Shown here: positions 1-8,900 of the stretch, piece by piece
Layout: the number at the start of each line of letters is the position of its first letter
Position numbering within the stretch: the stretch's first letter is position 1
Origin: Motilibacter rhizosphaerae
GTDB lineage: Bacteria; Actinomycetota; Actinomycetes; Motilibacterales; Motilibacteraceae
DNA: 64,000 nucleotides
Assembly: GCF_004216915.1 (NCBI RefSeq)
Contig: NZ_SGXD01000001.1
Location: 558,001 to 622,000, forward strand
Reading direction: 5' to 3'
Translations under genes and position numbers: made by a program
Notes under the pieces: model-generated
What the model saw: the letters and a program-made list of their open reading frames with translations, nothing else
Told to the model about the DNA's origin: nothing
The model's database searches: none

Positions 1-6
1 CCCCGA

Positions 7-2277
7 CTACCCCTGCTGCGGCGCTCCAGTCCTGCCGGGCTCGACCTCGGTGCGCGGCGGACGCTCGGGCAGCGCGGGCCCGGAGCCCCGCCGGTCCACG
101 GCGGGCAGCGTGAGCGTGAAGCGGGCGCCGCGCCCCGAGGCGCGGCGGTAGGCGAGGCTGCCGCCGTTGGCCTCGGCGAGGGTGCGGGCGATCCAGAGCC
201 CGAGCCCCGTGCCCTTCTGGTCGCGCGCGCTGCCCGACGCGCGGGTGAAGCGCTCGAACAGGTGCGGCTCGAAGGCGGGGGGCACGCCGGGCCCCGAGTC
301 GATGACGTCGACCGCGACGGTGGTCCCGTGGTGCCGGGCGGTGACCGTGACGGGGGCGGCGCCGTACTTCAGCGCGTTGCCGAGCAGGTTGGCGAGGACC
401 TGCTGGAGCTGCGCGGGGTCGACGCGGACGGCGACGTCGGGCACCCCCGAGGAGTCGACCTCGGCGCCCGACGCCCCGAGCCGGACCACGGCGTCCTCGA
501 CCGCCACCTCCAGGTCGACCGCGCGCGCGTCGCGGCCGAGCTCGCCGCGGTCGAGCCGGGCCATGGTGAGGACGTCCTCGAGCAGGTCGTTGACCCAGTG
601 GCCGGAGCGTGCGGCGCGGGCGACGAGGTCGCGGCGCGCCTCGTCGGGCAGCCCGTCCCACTCGTCGACGACGAGCTCGCAGAAGCCGATCGCCGAGGTC
701 AGCGGCTGGCGCAGGTCGTGGCTGAGCATCGCGACGACGTCGTCCTTGAACTGGTTGGCGGCGCTGAGCTCGGCGTTGCTGGCCTCGAGCCGGGCGACGG
801 AGGCCGCGAGCTCGTCGGCGGCGCGGACCCGCTCGGAGAGGTCGCGGCAGACGGCGACGCGCAGCCGGCCTCCGGCGCTCGGCAGCGCGATGCTCACGGC
901 CTCGACCGGCACGACCGTCCCGTCGGCGGCGAGCAGCCGCGTCTGGCGCGGCACGTGGGCAGGGGCGGTGACGCGCTCGGCCAGCCAGACCTCCCGGTCC
1001 TCGGGCACGAGCAGGTCCACGCTGCGCGCCAGTCGCCGCAGCTCCTCGAGGCTGCGGCCGGTGAGGCGGCACATGGCGTCGTTGGCGTACTCGATGACGC
1101 CGTCGCGGGTCAGCGTCACCGCCTCGCCGAGGTCGCTGAGCGCCTCGAGCAGCTGGGAGTAGAGGTCGCGCTGCTCGCGCAGCTCGCGCTCGGCCGCCAC
1201 GGCCTCCTCGACGTCGACGAGCTGCGTGGCGAAGTACTCGGGGTTGCCGTCCTCGTCGCGGATGAGGGCCGCGGAGGAGTCGACCGTGCGGAAGCCGCCC
1301 TCCCGCCGGCGCAGCCGCAACCGCGCCCGGAAGCCGCCCGAGACCCCCGACAGGGCGCGCCGCATGCCCTCGACCACGAGGGGGGCGTCGTCGGGGTGCA
1401 GCAGCTGCTCCGCCGTGAGGCCGGCGAGCTCCTGGCGGTCGTAGCCGTAGAGCTGGAGGGCGACGTCGTTCGCGCGCAGCAGCCCGCCGTCGGGACTGCG
1501 GTGGACGCGCCCGACCAGCGAGCTGTCGAACGACGCGCGCCAGCGGCGCTCGCTGCGGGCGAGGTCGGCCAGGGTGCTCGCGAGCTGTGCCGTGCGCGCC
1601 CGCTCGACGGAGACGTCGCGGAACACCGCGACCGCGCCGGCCTGCCCGGCGGTGGCGTCCAGCGGGCGGCCGGAGACCGAGAGCAGCCGCTCGGTCCCGT
1701 CGGGGGCGCGGACGAGGACGTCGACGTCGTCCGTGCTCTCCCCGGCCAGGGCGCGGACGAGCGGCATCTCGGCGAGCGGGAAGGGCTCGCGGCCGCCGGG
1801 CCGCCACATGTCGTAGTGCTGCTGCCAGCTGCTCGGGTCGTCGCTGTCCGCGCGGCCGCCGAGCAGGTCGCGCGCCGCCCGGTTGTGCACGAGGAAGCGG
1901 CCCTCCGCGTCGACTACGCCCACGCCGTCGGAGATCGACTCGAGCACGGCGCGCAGCAGGGCGGCGTCGCGGCGGGCGGCCGCCTCGGCCCGGCGCAGCT
2001 CCGCCACTGCGCGCTCGACGCGCAGCTCCGCGCGGCGCCGGCCGAGGGCGAGCTCGAGGACCAGGACGGCGAGGAGGAGCGCACAGGCCCCCAGCGCGAC
2101 GACGAGCGCGCGATCGGCGGTGTCCGTCCCGCCGGGCTGCCCCGCCGACCTGACGCCGACGAGCACGGTGACGGTGAGCCCGCCGGCGAGGACGGCCCCG
2201 GCGAGCACGAGGGCCGCGGGCAGCCCGCGCCGGCGCGCGGGAGCGGCCCCCGCGCCGTCCGCGTCAGCCGTCTGCAT
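7..2277 (-). CDS. PAS-domain sensor histidine kinase
   Basis: Membrane sensor kinase of about 756 residues. Two hydrophobic segments lie near residues 15-35 and 50-70, followed by a short coiled coil, three PAS-type sensory domains (roughly 95-210, 220-340, 350-470), a second coiled coil, and the kinase core. The H-box reads MLSHDLRQPL, and the N-box (LLGNALKYG), G1 (DSGPGV), F-box (FERFTR) and G2 (GTGLGLW) motifs are all present, so it should be an active HisKA-HATPase autokinase. No response regulator is adjacent, so its partner is unknown. The ATG at 2277 is chosen because it has a GAAGG ribosome site about 8 nt upstream and sits just before the first membrane segment. The frame stays open far upstream, but that part is antisense shadow of the next gene. 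It may be co-transcribed with the DUF1501 gene, 55 bp upstream. Confidence 0.93.
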   Translation of the reverse strand: MQTADADGAGAAPARRRGLPAALVLAGAVLAGGLTVTVLVGVRSAGQPGGTDTADRALVVALGACALLLAVLVLELALGRRRAELRVERAVAELRRAEAAARRDAALLRAVLESISDGVGVVDAEGRFLVHNRAARDLLGGRADSDDPSSWQQHYDMWRPGGREPFPLAEMPLVRALAGESTDDVDVLVRAPDGTERLLSVSGRPLDATAGQAGAVAVFRDVSVERARTAQLASTLADLARSERRWRASFDSSLVGRVHRSPDGGLLRANDVALQLYGYDRQELAGLTAEQLLHPDDAPLVVEGMRRALSGVSGGFRARLRLRRREGGFRTVDSSAALIRDEDGNPEYFATQLVDVEEAVAAERELREQRDLYSQLLEALSDLGEAVTLTRDGVIEYANDAMCRLTGRSLEELRRLARSVDLLVPEDREVWLAERVTAPAHVPRQTRLLAADGTVVPVEAVSIALPSAGGRLRVAVCRDLSERVRAADELAASVARLEASNAELSAANQFKDDVVAMLSHDLRQPLTSAIGFCELVVDEWDGLPDEARRDLVARAARSGHWVNDLLEDVLTMARLDRGELGRDARAVDLEVAVEDAVVRLGASGAEVDSSGVPDVAVRVDPAQLQQVLANLLGNALKYGAAPVTVTARHHGTTVAVDVIDSGPGVPPAFEPHLFERFTRASGSARDQKGTGLGLWIARTLAEANGGSLAYRRASGRGARFTLTLPAVDRRGSGPALPERPPRTEVEPGRTGAPQQG

Positions 2278-2332
2278 GCCGCGGCCTTCGGCAGGTCGGG
2301 CGCCCGACCTGAGGACCACGCCCGGAGCCGGG

Positions 2333-3586
2333 TCAGCGCGCTCGCGCGATCCCGAGCCGTCCGGCACCCAGGCCGGGGAAGACGCTGCCCGTGGGGACGC
2401 CGCAGCGGACCTCGAGCAGCTCGGCCAGCAGCTGGCGGTAGTCCGTCGTGCCCGCGAGGTCGCCGTCGACGAGCGCGGAGGCCGAGAGCCCGGGCCACGT
2501 GCCGTGGACGCGGCCGCCGACCACGCCCCCGCCGAGGAGCAGGACCGCGTTGCCGTGCCCGTGGTCGAGCCCGCCGGAGCCGTTCTGCTCGACCCGCCGG
2601 CCGAACTCCGACAGCGTGACCACGCTCGTCGTCGCGAGCGCGTCGCCGAGGTCGGCCGCGAAGGCCGCCAGCCCCCTCGCGAGGACGCCCAGCTGGCGCT
2701 GCATCCGCCCCCACTCGGTCGTGCCGAGACCCTCGTGCATGTCCCAGTCGCCCAGGTCGACGGCCGCGACCCGCACCCCGACCCCGCCCTTGACCAGGCG
2801 CGCGACGTCCTTGAGCGCGTCGCCGAACGCCCCCTCCGGGTACGCCGTGGCCGGCGCCGCCGCGGGCAGGCCGACCGCGGTGGCGACGGCGGCGACCGCC
2901 TCCCGCGCGGGGACGGTGACCGCCGCCGGGCCGGTCGCGTGCAGGGCCGTGAGCGCCGTGCGCCAGCGCGCCCGCTCGTCGGCGTCCCACGAGCCCGGCA
3001 GGTCGACCGAGGAGAGCCGGCCCAGCGCGAGGGTGGGCACCGGCCCGGAGAGCGCCTGCGTCGCGGTCCCGGAGCCGAGCTGCACGCCGGCGAACGTCGA
3101 GGTCGAGCCGCCGGCGCCGACCATGCGGTCGATCCAGCCGGTGCGCAGGCTCGAGGTGGGCGCGGCCCGCTCCAGCTCCTCCATCGCGGAGAAGTGGCTG
3201 CGGGTCGGCGACGCCTGCCCCACCGCGTGCACCGCGCCGAACGTCCCCGCCTGCCACAGCGGGAGCAGCGGCGCCAGCGCCGGGTGCAGGCCGAACATCC
3301 CGTCGAGCTGCAGCAGCCGGCTCGCCGGGACGGCGATGTCGGGGCGCGCCGCCGCGTACGCCGGGTCACCGGCCGGCACGACGGCGGACAGCCCGTCGAA
3401 GCCGCCGCGCAGGCTGACGACGACGAGGGCGTCGCCCGCGTACCCGGGCTCGGCGAGGGCGACCTGCGCGTCCCCGAGCTGGAGCAGCGAGCCGCCCGCG
3501 AGCGCCGCGGCGCCGGCGAGCGCGCCGCGCAGGAAGCCGCGCCGGGAGAGGCCCTGCTGCTCGGTGCAGCCGCACGTGGTCGTCAT
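2333..3586 (-). CDS. DUF1501 family secreted protein (Tat signal)
   Basis: Protein of 417 residues in the DUF1501 family, which is related to sulfatase/alkaline-phosphatase folds. The N-terminus carries a twin-arginine signal (SRRGFLRG followed by an alanine-rich hydrophobic stretch and an AxA-like cleavage region), so folded export by Tat is expected. Conserved family segments visible are the GGFDGL motif after the signal, TRSHFSAM, WDMHEG and LSEFGRRVEQNGSGGLDHGHG, the last resembling a metal-binding region. The start ATG overlaps the stop of the upstream DUF1800 gene by 4 bp, indicating translational coupling. DUF1800 and DUF1501 genes are paired in many bacteria. The substrate is unknown. 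Confidence 0.92.
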   Translation of the reverse strand: MTTTCGCTEQQGLSRRGFLRGALAGAAALAGGSLLQLGDAQVALAEPGYAGDALVVVSLRGGFDGLSAVVPAGDPAYAAARPDIAVPASRLLQLDGMFGLHPALAPLLPLWQAGTFGAVHAVGQASPTRSHFSAMEELERAAPTSSLRTGWIDRMVGAGGSTSTFAGVQLGSGTATQALSGPVPTLALGRLSSVDLPGSWDADERARWRTALTALHATGPAAVTVPAREAVAAVATAVGLPAAAPATAYPEGAFGDALKDVARLVKGGVGVRVAAVDLGDWDMHEGLGTTEWGRMQRQLGVLARGLAAFAADLGDALATTSVVTLSEFGRRVEQNGSGGLDHGHGNAVLLLGGGVVGGRVHGTWPGLSASALVDGDLAGTTDYRQLLAELLEVRCGVPTGSVFPGLGAGRLGIARAR

Positions 3587-4971
3587 CGCAGGGCCGCCTG
3601 GGGGGTGTCGAGGACGAGGGAGAGCAGGGAGGCCAGCCGCCACGTGACCGCGGGGTCGTCGGCCGCCAGCCGCGAGGCCGGCACCTTGCCGACGAAGCCG
3701 CACAGCGCGTCGACCTGCGCCGGCGCGAGCGGGACGAGCAGCGCGGCACCGAGCGCGCGGACGAGCTCGCCGTGGGTCGCGGGGAGCGGGCGCGGCAGGA
3801 ACGACTCGGGCTTCCGGTGGACCAGCTTCGAGTCCCAGCCCGCTGCGAGCGCGAGGTGGGCGTTCCAGCGGGCGAGCGTCGTGCCGGCACCGGCCCAGGC
3901 CGCGGCGACGTCGGGGTAGCCGTCGGGCCGCGGCCAGCCGAGCGGCGGCTGGCCGAGCACGTCGGGCCACCAGCCGAGGCTGCCGAAGTCCGTGCCGCGC
4001 GGCGGGGAGACGCCGAGGACGCGGGCCGTCGCGACGAGGTCCTGGAAGGGCGTCAGCACCTTCTGCCCGCCGGACTCGAGGAATTCCCGCGAGCCGAGGA
4101 GCTGGCGCAGCACGGGGAGGACCGCCGTCCCCGAGACGGTGTACGTGCGGGCCAGCGCCCGCACGAGCGCCGGGCTGGGCGCGTCGCTGACGAAGCGGAC
4201 GGCGAGCCGCGTGGCGACGTGCCGAGCGGTCAGCGGGTGGCGCGCGAGGTAGCGGAGGTACGCCTCGGCGACCTCCCGCCCGCGCTCGGCCGAGGCGTTC
4301 GGGTGGCGGAAGCCCAGCACCCGGACCGGCCCGACCCAGTGGTCCTGCGGCGCGTACTCCGTCTGCCCGCTCTTGCTGCCCACCGTCAGCCCGGTGAGGA
4401 CCAGCGCGCTCTGCCGGACGTCGTGCTCGGTGAAGCCGGACGCCCGCCCGACCGTGTGCAGCTCGAGCAGCTCGCGGCCGAGGTTCTCGTTGGGGTTGCG
4501 GCCGGTGCTCTGGTCGGCCGCGAGGTAGCGCAGCATCGCCGGCGAGGTGACCGCGGCGACGAGCAGGTCCTCGAAGCGGCCCAGGGCGTGCCGGCGGATG
4601 ACGTCGCGGTCGTAGAGGTGGCGCACGTCGGAGACGTCGCTCGAGGGGTTCGGGACGTTGAGCGCGTTGGACCAGACGTCGACGAGGACCTCGAGCAGCT
4701 GCCGGCGTGACCAGACCGCCCGCGCGGTGTGCAGGTCGCGCAGCTGGAGCATGACGGTCCAGTCGAAGCCGTGGACCTCGCGGACCTTCCACGCCGGCCA
4801 CTGCAGCTGCGGGAACCGCTTCGCGAGCCGGTCCCCGACGGGGTCGGTGACCGTCGAGGGGGCGAGCTGCTGGGCGAGCCACGCCGACGGCCCCGTCCGC
4901 TCGACCTCGGCGAGCAGCGCGGGGGTGGGGCCGTACGTCGTGCGGCGCAGGAGGTGGAGCAGGTCGGTCAT
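3583..4971 (-). CDS. DUF1800 domain-containing protein
   Basis: A 462-residue protein of the DUF1800 family, recognised from the N-terminal LLHLLRRTTYGPTP signature and the central segment GRNPNENLGRELLELHTVG. No convincing signal peptide is present, although its coupled partner (DUF1501, overlapping by ATGA) is exported by Tat. The pair might act as a complex, with DUF1501 carrying the signal, but this is inference. It is the first gene of the leftward DUF1800-DUF1501(-kinase) unit and is divergent from the DNA glycosylase gene across a 94-bp gap. The ATG start is supported by the family N-terminus beginning within five residues. Biochemical function is unknown. Confidence 0.9.
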   Translation of the reverse strand: MTDLLHLLRRTTYGPTPALLAEVERTGPSAWLAQQLAPSTVTDPVGDRLAKRFPQLQWPAWKVREVHGFDWTVMLQLRDLHTARAVWSRRQLLEVLVDVWSNALNVPNPSSDVSDVRHLYDRDVIRRHALGRFEDLLVAAVTSPAMLRYLAADQSTGRNPNENLGRELLELHTVGRASGFTEHDVRQSALVLTGLTVGSKSGQTEYAPQDHWVGPVRVLGFRHPNASAERGREVAEAYLRYLARHPLTARHVATRLAVRFVSDAPSPALVRALARTYTVSGTAVLPVLRQLLGSREFLESGGQKVLTPFQDLVATARVLGVSPPRGTDFGSLGWWPDVLGQPPLGWPRPDGYPDVAAAWAGAGTTLARWNAHLALAAGWDSKLVHRKPESFLPRPLPATHGELVRALGAALLVPLAPAQVDALCGFVGKVPASRLAADDPAVTWRLASLLSLVLDTPQAALR

Positions 4972-5053
4972 CGCAGGACGCTTCGGCCCCGTGCGCGGCG
5001 CGCTTGAGCGGCCGCCGGGAGAGGGCGTGCGTGCGCCGGCGCGGCCGGCAGGT

Positions 5054-5059
5054 CACACT
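5054..5059 (+). promoter_or_regulatory. Possible -10 box of a leaderless fpg transcript
   Basis: CACACT lies 6 nt before the GTG start of the DNA glycosylase and there is no Shine-Dalgarno sequence. This matches the spacing of clearer TANNNT boxes in this window, except that the first base is C rather than T. Confidence 0.35.
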
Positions 5060-5065
5060 GGGCGC

Positions 5066-5929
5066 GTGCCGGAGCTGCCCGAGGTGGAGGCGCTCGCCCG
5101 CTTCCTGCGCCAGCGCGCGGTGGGCCACGTGGTCGCTCGCGTGGACGTCGCCGCGATCAACGTGCTGAAGACGTACGACCCGCCGGTGACCTCGCTCGCC
5201 GGGCTGACGGTCACCGGCGTGGAGCGGCACGGCAAGTTCCTCGACCTCGACGTCGACGGCCTCCACCTCGTCGTCCACCTCGCCCGCGCGGGGTGGCTGC
5301 GCTGGAGCGAGCAGCTGGGCCAGACCCCGCCGAAGCCGGGCAAGGGCCCCCTCGCGCTGCGCGTCCACCTCGACGACGGGTCCGGGTTCGACCTCACCGA
5401 GGCGGGGACGCAGAAGCGGCTGGCGGCGTACGTCGTGCGCGACCCGTACGACGTCCCCGGCGTGCGCACCCTCGGTCCCGAGCCGCTCGCGCCGGAGTTC
5501 ACCGTCGACGTGCTCGCCGGCATCCTGCGCGCTGCGGGCCGCCAGCAGGTCAAGGGCGTGCTGCGCGACCAGAGCGTCGTCGCGGGGATCGGCAACGCGT
5601 ACTCCGACGAGGTGCTGCACGTCGCGCGGCTCTCGCCGTTCAAGCCGGCGAGCGGGCTGTCGGGGGACGACGTCGCCCGGCTCCACCAGGCCGTGCGCGA
5701 CACCCTCGAGGGCGCGGTCGCGCGGTCGGCGGGGCTCGCCGCGGGCAAGCTCAAGGCGGAGAAGAAGAGCGGGCTGCGCGTGCACGGGCGCACCGGCGAG
5801 CCCTGCCCCGTGTGCGGCGACACCGTCCGCGAGGTCTCCTTCGCCGACCGCAGCCTGCAGTACTGCCCGACCTGCCAGACGGGTGGCCAGGTGCTCGCCG
5901 ACCGCCGCCTCTCCCGGCTGCTCAAGTGA
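5066..5929 (+). CDS. Fpg/Nei family DNA glycosylase/AP lyase
   Basis: Base-excision repair glycosylase of 287 residues that removes oxidised bases and nicks the abasic site. The mature N-terminus is PELPEVE, giving the catalytic Pro2/Glu3 pair of the Fpg/Nei family once the initiator Met is removed; this fixes the GTG at 5066 as the start. A helix-two-turn-helix region (VKGVLRDQSVVAGIGNAYSDE) carries the conserved Asn-Asp residues. The C-terminal zinc finger is complete (CPVC near 255, then YCPTC near 275). Whether it is Fpg (8-oxoguanine) or an actinobacterial Nei-like paralogue cannot be decided by eye, so no symbol is given. It probably has its own promoter and is followed after 46 bp by the large SpoIIE protein. 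Confidence 0.95.
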   Translation: MPELPEVEALARFLRQRAVGHVVARVDVAAINVLKTYDPPVTSLAGLTVTGVERHGKFLDLDVDGLHLVVHLARAGWLRWSEQLGQTPPKPGKGPLALRVHLDDGSGFDLTEAGTQKRLAAYVVRDPYDVPGVRTLGPEPLAPEFTVDVLAGILRAAGRQQVKGVLRDQSVVAGIGNAYSDEVLHVARLSPFKPASGLSGDDVARLHQAVRDTLEGAVARSAGLAAGKLKAEKKSGLRVHGRTGEPCPVCGDTVREVSFADRSLQYCPTCQTGGQVLADRRLSRLLK

Positions 5930-5975
5930 GCGCCGCTCGCTCAAGCCGGGGCGGCTCCGGGTCGAAGGACCCCCG

Positions 5976-8900
5976 GTGACGGCACCCGCCTCCGACCGCC
6001 CCGGCACGGCCTGCGAGGAGCAGGAGTTCCCGGTCGTCCCGGAGTCCGTGCCCGCGGCCCGCCGCCTGGTCCGCGAGGTCCTCGCCGCGTGGGACCGCAC
6101 CGCGGTCGAGGACAGCAGCGCGCTGGTCGTCACCGAGCTCGTCACCAACGCCGTGCTGCACGCGCGTGGGCCGGTGCGCCTCGTCCTCGAGCCGTACGCC
6201 GCGGCGGGCGTCCGCATCGAGGTCCACGACGGCTCCCCCGCCATGCCGCTGCGCCCCATCGCCGACGCCGGGTCGACGACCGGGCGCGGGCTCAGCCTCG
6301 TCGAGTCGCTCGCCGAGGCCTGGGCCGCCGAGCCGACGCCGCGCGGCAAGCGGGTGTGGGTGCACCTCGTCCCCGGCACCGAGCCCGACGACGCGGACTT
6401 CGGCCTGCACCCGGCCGGGCTCGGGGAGCTGGGCGTCGACGACCTCGAGTCGTGGGCGGACCTGCTCGAGGAGGTCGCGCCCGAGCGCTACAGCGTCACG
6501 CTGGGCGACGTCCCCACCGACCTGCTGCTCGCGGCGAAGGCGCACGTCGACTCCCTGGTCCGCGAGCTCACCCTCACCGCCGGTGGTGCGGCCTCCGGCG
6601 TCACCGGCGCCCTGCCGGAGCACCTCGCCGGGCTCATCAGCGACGTCGTCCAGGAGTTCGCCGAGGCGCGCCACGCCATCAAGCGCCAGGCGCTGGCGGC
6701 GGCGGGTCGGGGCGAGCCGCGCACGACGCTGACGCTCACGCTGCCGACCAGCGCCGCCGACGCGGGTGAGCGCTACCTCGCCGCGCTGGAGGAGGCCGAC
6801 CGCTACGCGCACACCGCGCGGCTGCTCACCCTCGCCGCGCCGCCGCAGCACCAGGTCTTCCGCCGCTGGTACGTCACGAGCCTCGTCTCCGCCCTGCGCT
6901 CCCACGCCGCGGGCGAGCAGCCGCCGCCCGTCCCGTCGTTCGAGTCGTTCCTCCTCGGCGCCGTCGACGTCCTGGCCGGGCTGCAGCGCGCCTCCGCGCT
7001 CGCCGCCCACCTGCACGACGCCACGCAGCGGCTCAGCGCCGCGGGCGGGCTCGACGACGTCGCCCGCGCCGTGCTCGACGCCGCCGCCCGCGAGCTCGAC
7101 GCGACCGGCGGCGCCCTGCTGCTCGCCGACGGCCGGCACCTGCGCCCGCTCGCGACGCAGGGCGACGCGGAGGCGTACGCCGGGCGCATCCCCACCGCCG
7201 GCGCCGGCGCCGCCGCGGTCGCCCACCGGGACCGCACCCCGGTCTGGCTGGAGTCCAACGAGGACCGGGCGGGCGAGCCCGGCGCGGTCTGCGGCCTGCC
7301 GCTGCTCGTCGCCGGGCACAGCATCGGCGCGCTCGAGCTCGAGTTCGCCGACTCGCGGCTGTTCAGCACCGACGAGCGCGCGTTCCTCACCGCGCTGGCC
7401 GCGATCGGCGCCCAGACCCTCGACCGGGTGCGCCTGGACTCCTCGCGCACCCAGGTGGTCCACCGGCTGACCCGGCTGCAGGCCGTGACCACCGCGCTCG
7501 GGCAGGTGCGCGACGTGGAGGCCGTGCTCGACGTCGCGCTGTCGCACGCCGGAGGGCTCGTCGGGGCCTTCGTGGCCGCCGTGACCCTGCTCGACGACGA
7601 CGGGCGGACCCTGCGCCTCGCGCGGGTCGCCCCCGGGCTCCCGGCGGAGTTCGCCGCCCCCACCGCGTACGGCATCGACGAGCCGCTGCCCGTCGCCGAG
7701 GCGCTGCGCCGCCAGCAGCCGGTGTGGGTCGGCTCGGTCGCCGAGCGCGACGAGCTCTTCCCCCGGCTGCGCGGGCTGGACTGGGGCCCGCACGGGCTCG
7801 CGGTCATCCCGCTCGTGGTCGAGGACGTCGTGCTCGGTGCGCTGACCCTGGGCTTCGCCTCCCCCGGCGCCCGGCTCCCCGAGCCGTCCTGGGAGTTCCT
7901 CTCGGCGTTCGCCGACACCTGCGCCCAGGCGCTGGACCGCGCCCGCAGCGCCGAGCGCGTCGAGGCGGCCAACCGCAAGCTCGCGTTCCTCGCCGACGTC
8001 ACCGACCTGCTCGGCGACACCGTGGACGTCGAGCGCAGCCTCGGCGGGGTCTCCCGGCTGGCGGTGCCCGAGCTCGCCGACCTCTGCGTCTTCCACCTGC
8101 TGGAGGACGGTGAGCTGCGCGCGCTCGACGTCCAGAGCGTCGACGCCGAGGGGGCCGCCGCCGCCCGGCGGTTCAACCAGACCTGGCCCGCGCGCATGGG
8201 CGACCTGCAGGGCATCGGGCGCGTCGTCCGCGAGCGCGAGCCGCTCCTCGTCCCCGTCGTCCCCGTCCCGGAGCCGGACGACCCGCGCGCCGCCGCCGTC
8301 GCCGAGCTCGGGGTGGGCAGCCTGCTCAGCGTCCCCCTCGTCGCCCGCGGCCGGACCATCGGCGCGATGACGCTGGTCACGACGGGCTCGGCCCGGTCGT
8401 ACACCGCCGTGGACCTGCAGTTCGCGCAGGACCTCGCGCGCCGGATCGCGGTCGGCGTGGACAACGCGCGCCTGTTCGCCGCGCTGGGCGCGGTCTCCAG
8501 CGGGTCGGCCTTTGGCACGCCCGGGCCCGAGCAGGACGCGGGGCGCCTCGCCGGCGTGCTGGAGACGCTCGCGGCGGCGTTCTTCCGGGTCGACACCGAG
8601 GGCCGCTTCGCCTACCTCAACCTCCAGGCCGAGCAGCTGCTCCTCCGCCGGCGCGAGGAGCTGCTCGGGCGGCGGGTGCGCGACGTGCTCCCCGAGCTGG
8701 TCGGGACGGTCTTCGCCGAGCAGTACGCGACGGCGGCCCGCACCGGACGGCCCGTCTCCTTCGAGGCGGAGTACGCGCCCTTCGGCTCCTGGCTCGAGGT
8801 GCGCGCCACGCCCGACCCCGAGGGCATGTCCGTCTTCGTCCAGCGCATCGACGAGCGCAAGGCGGTCGAGGCCGAGCGTGAGCGGGCCAACGCGCGGCTG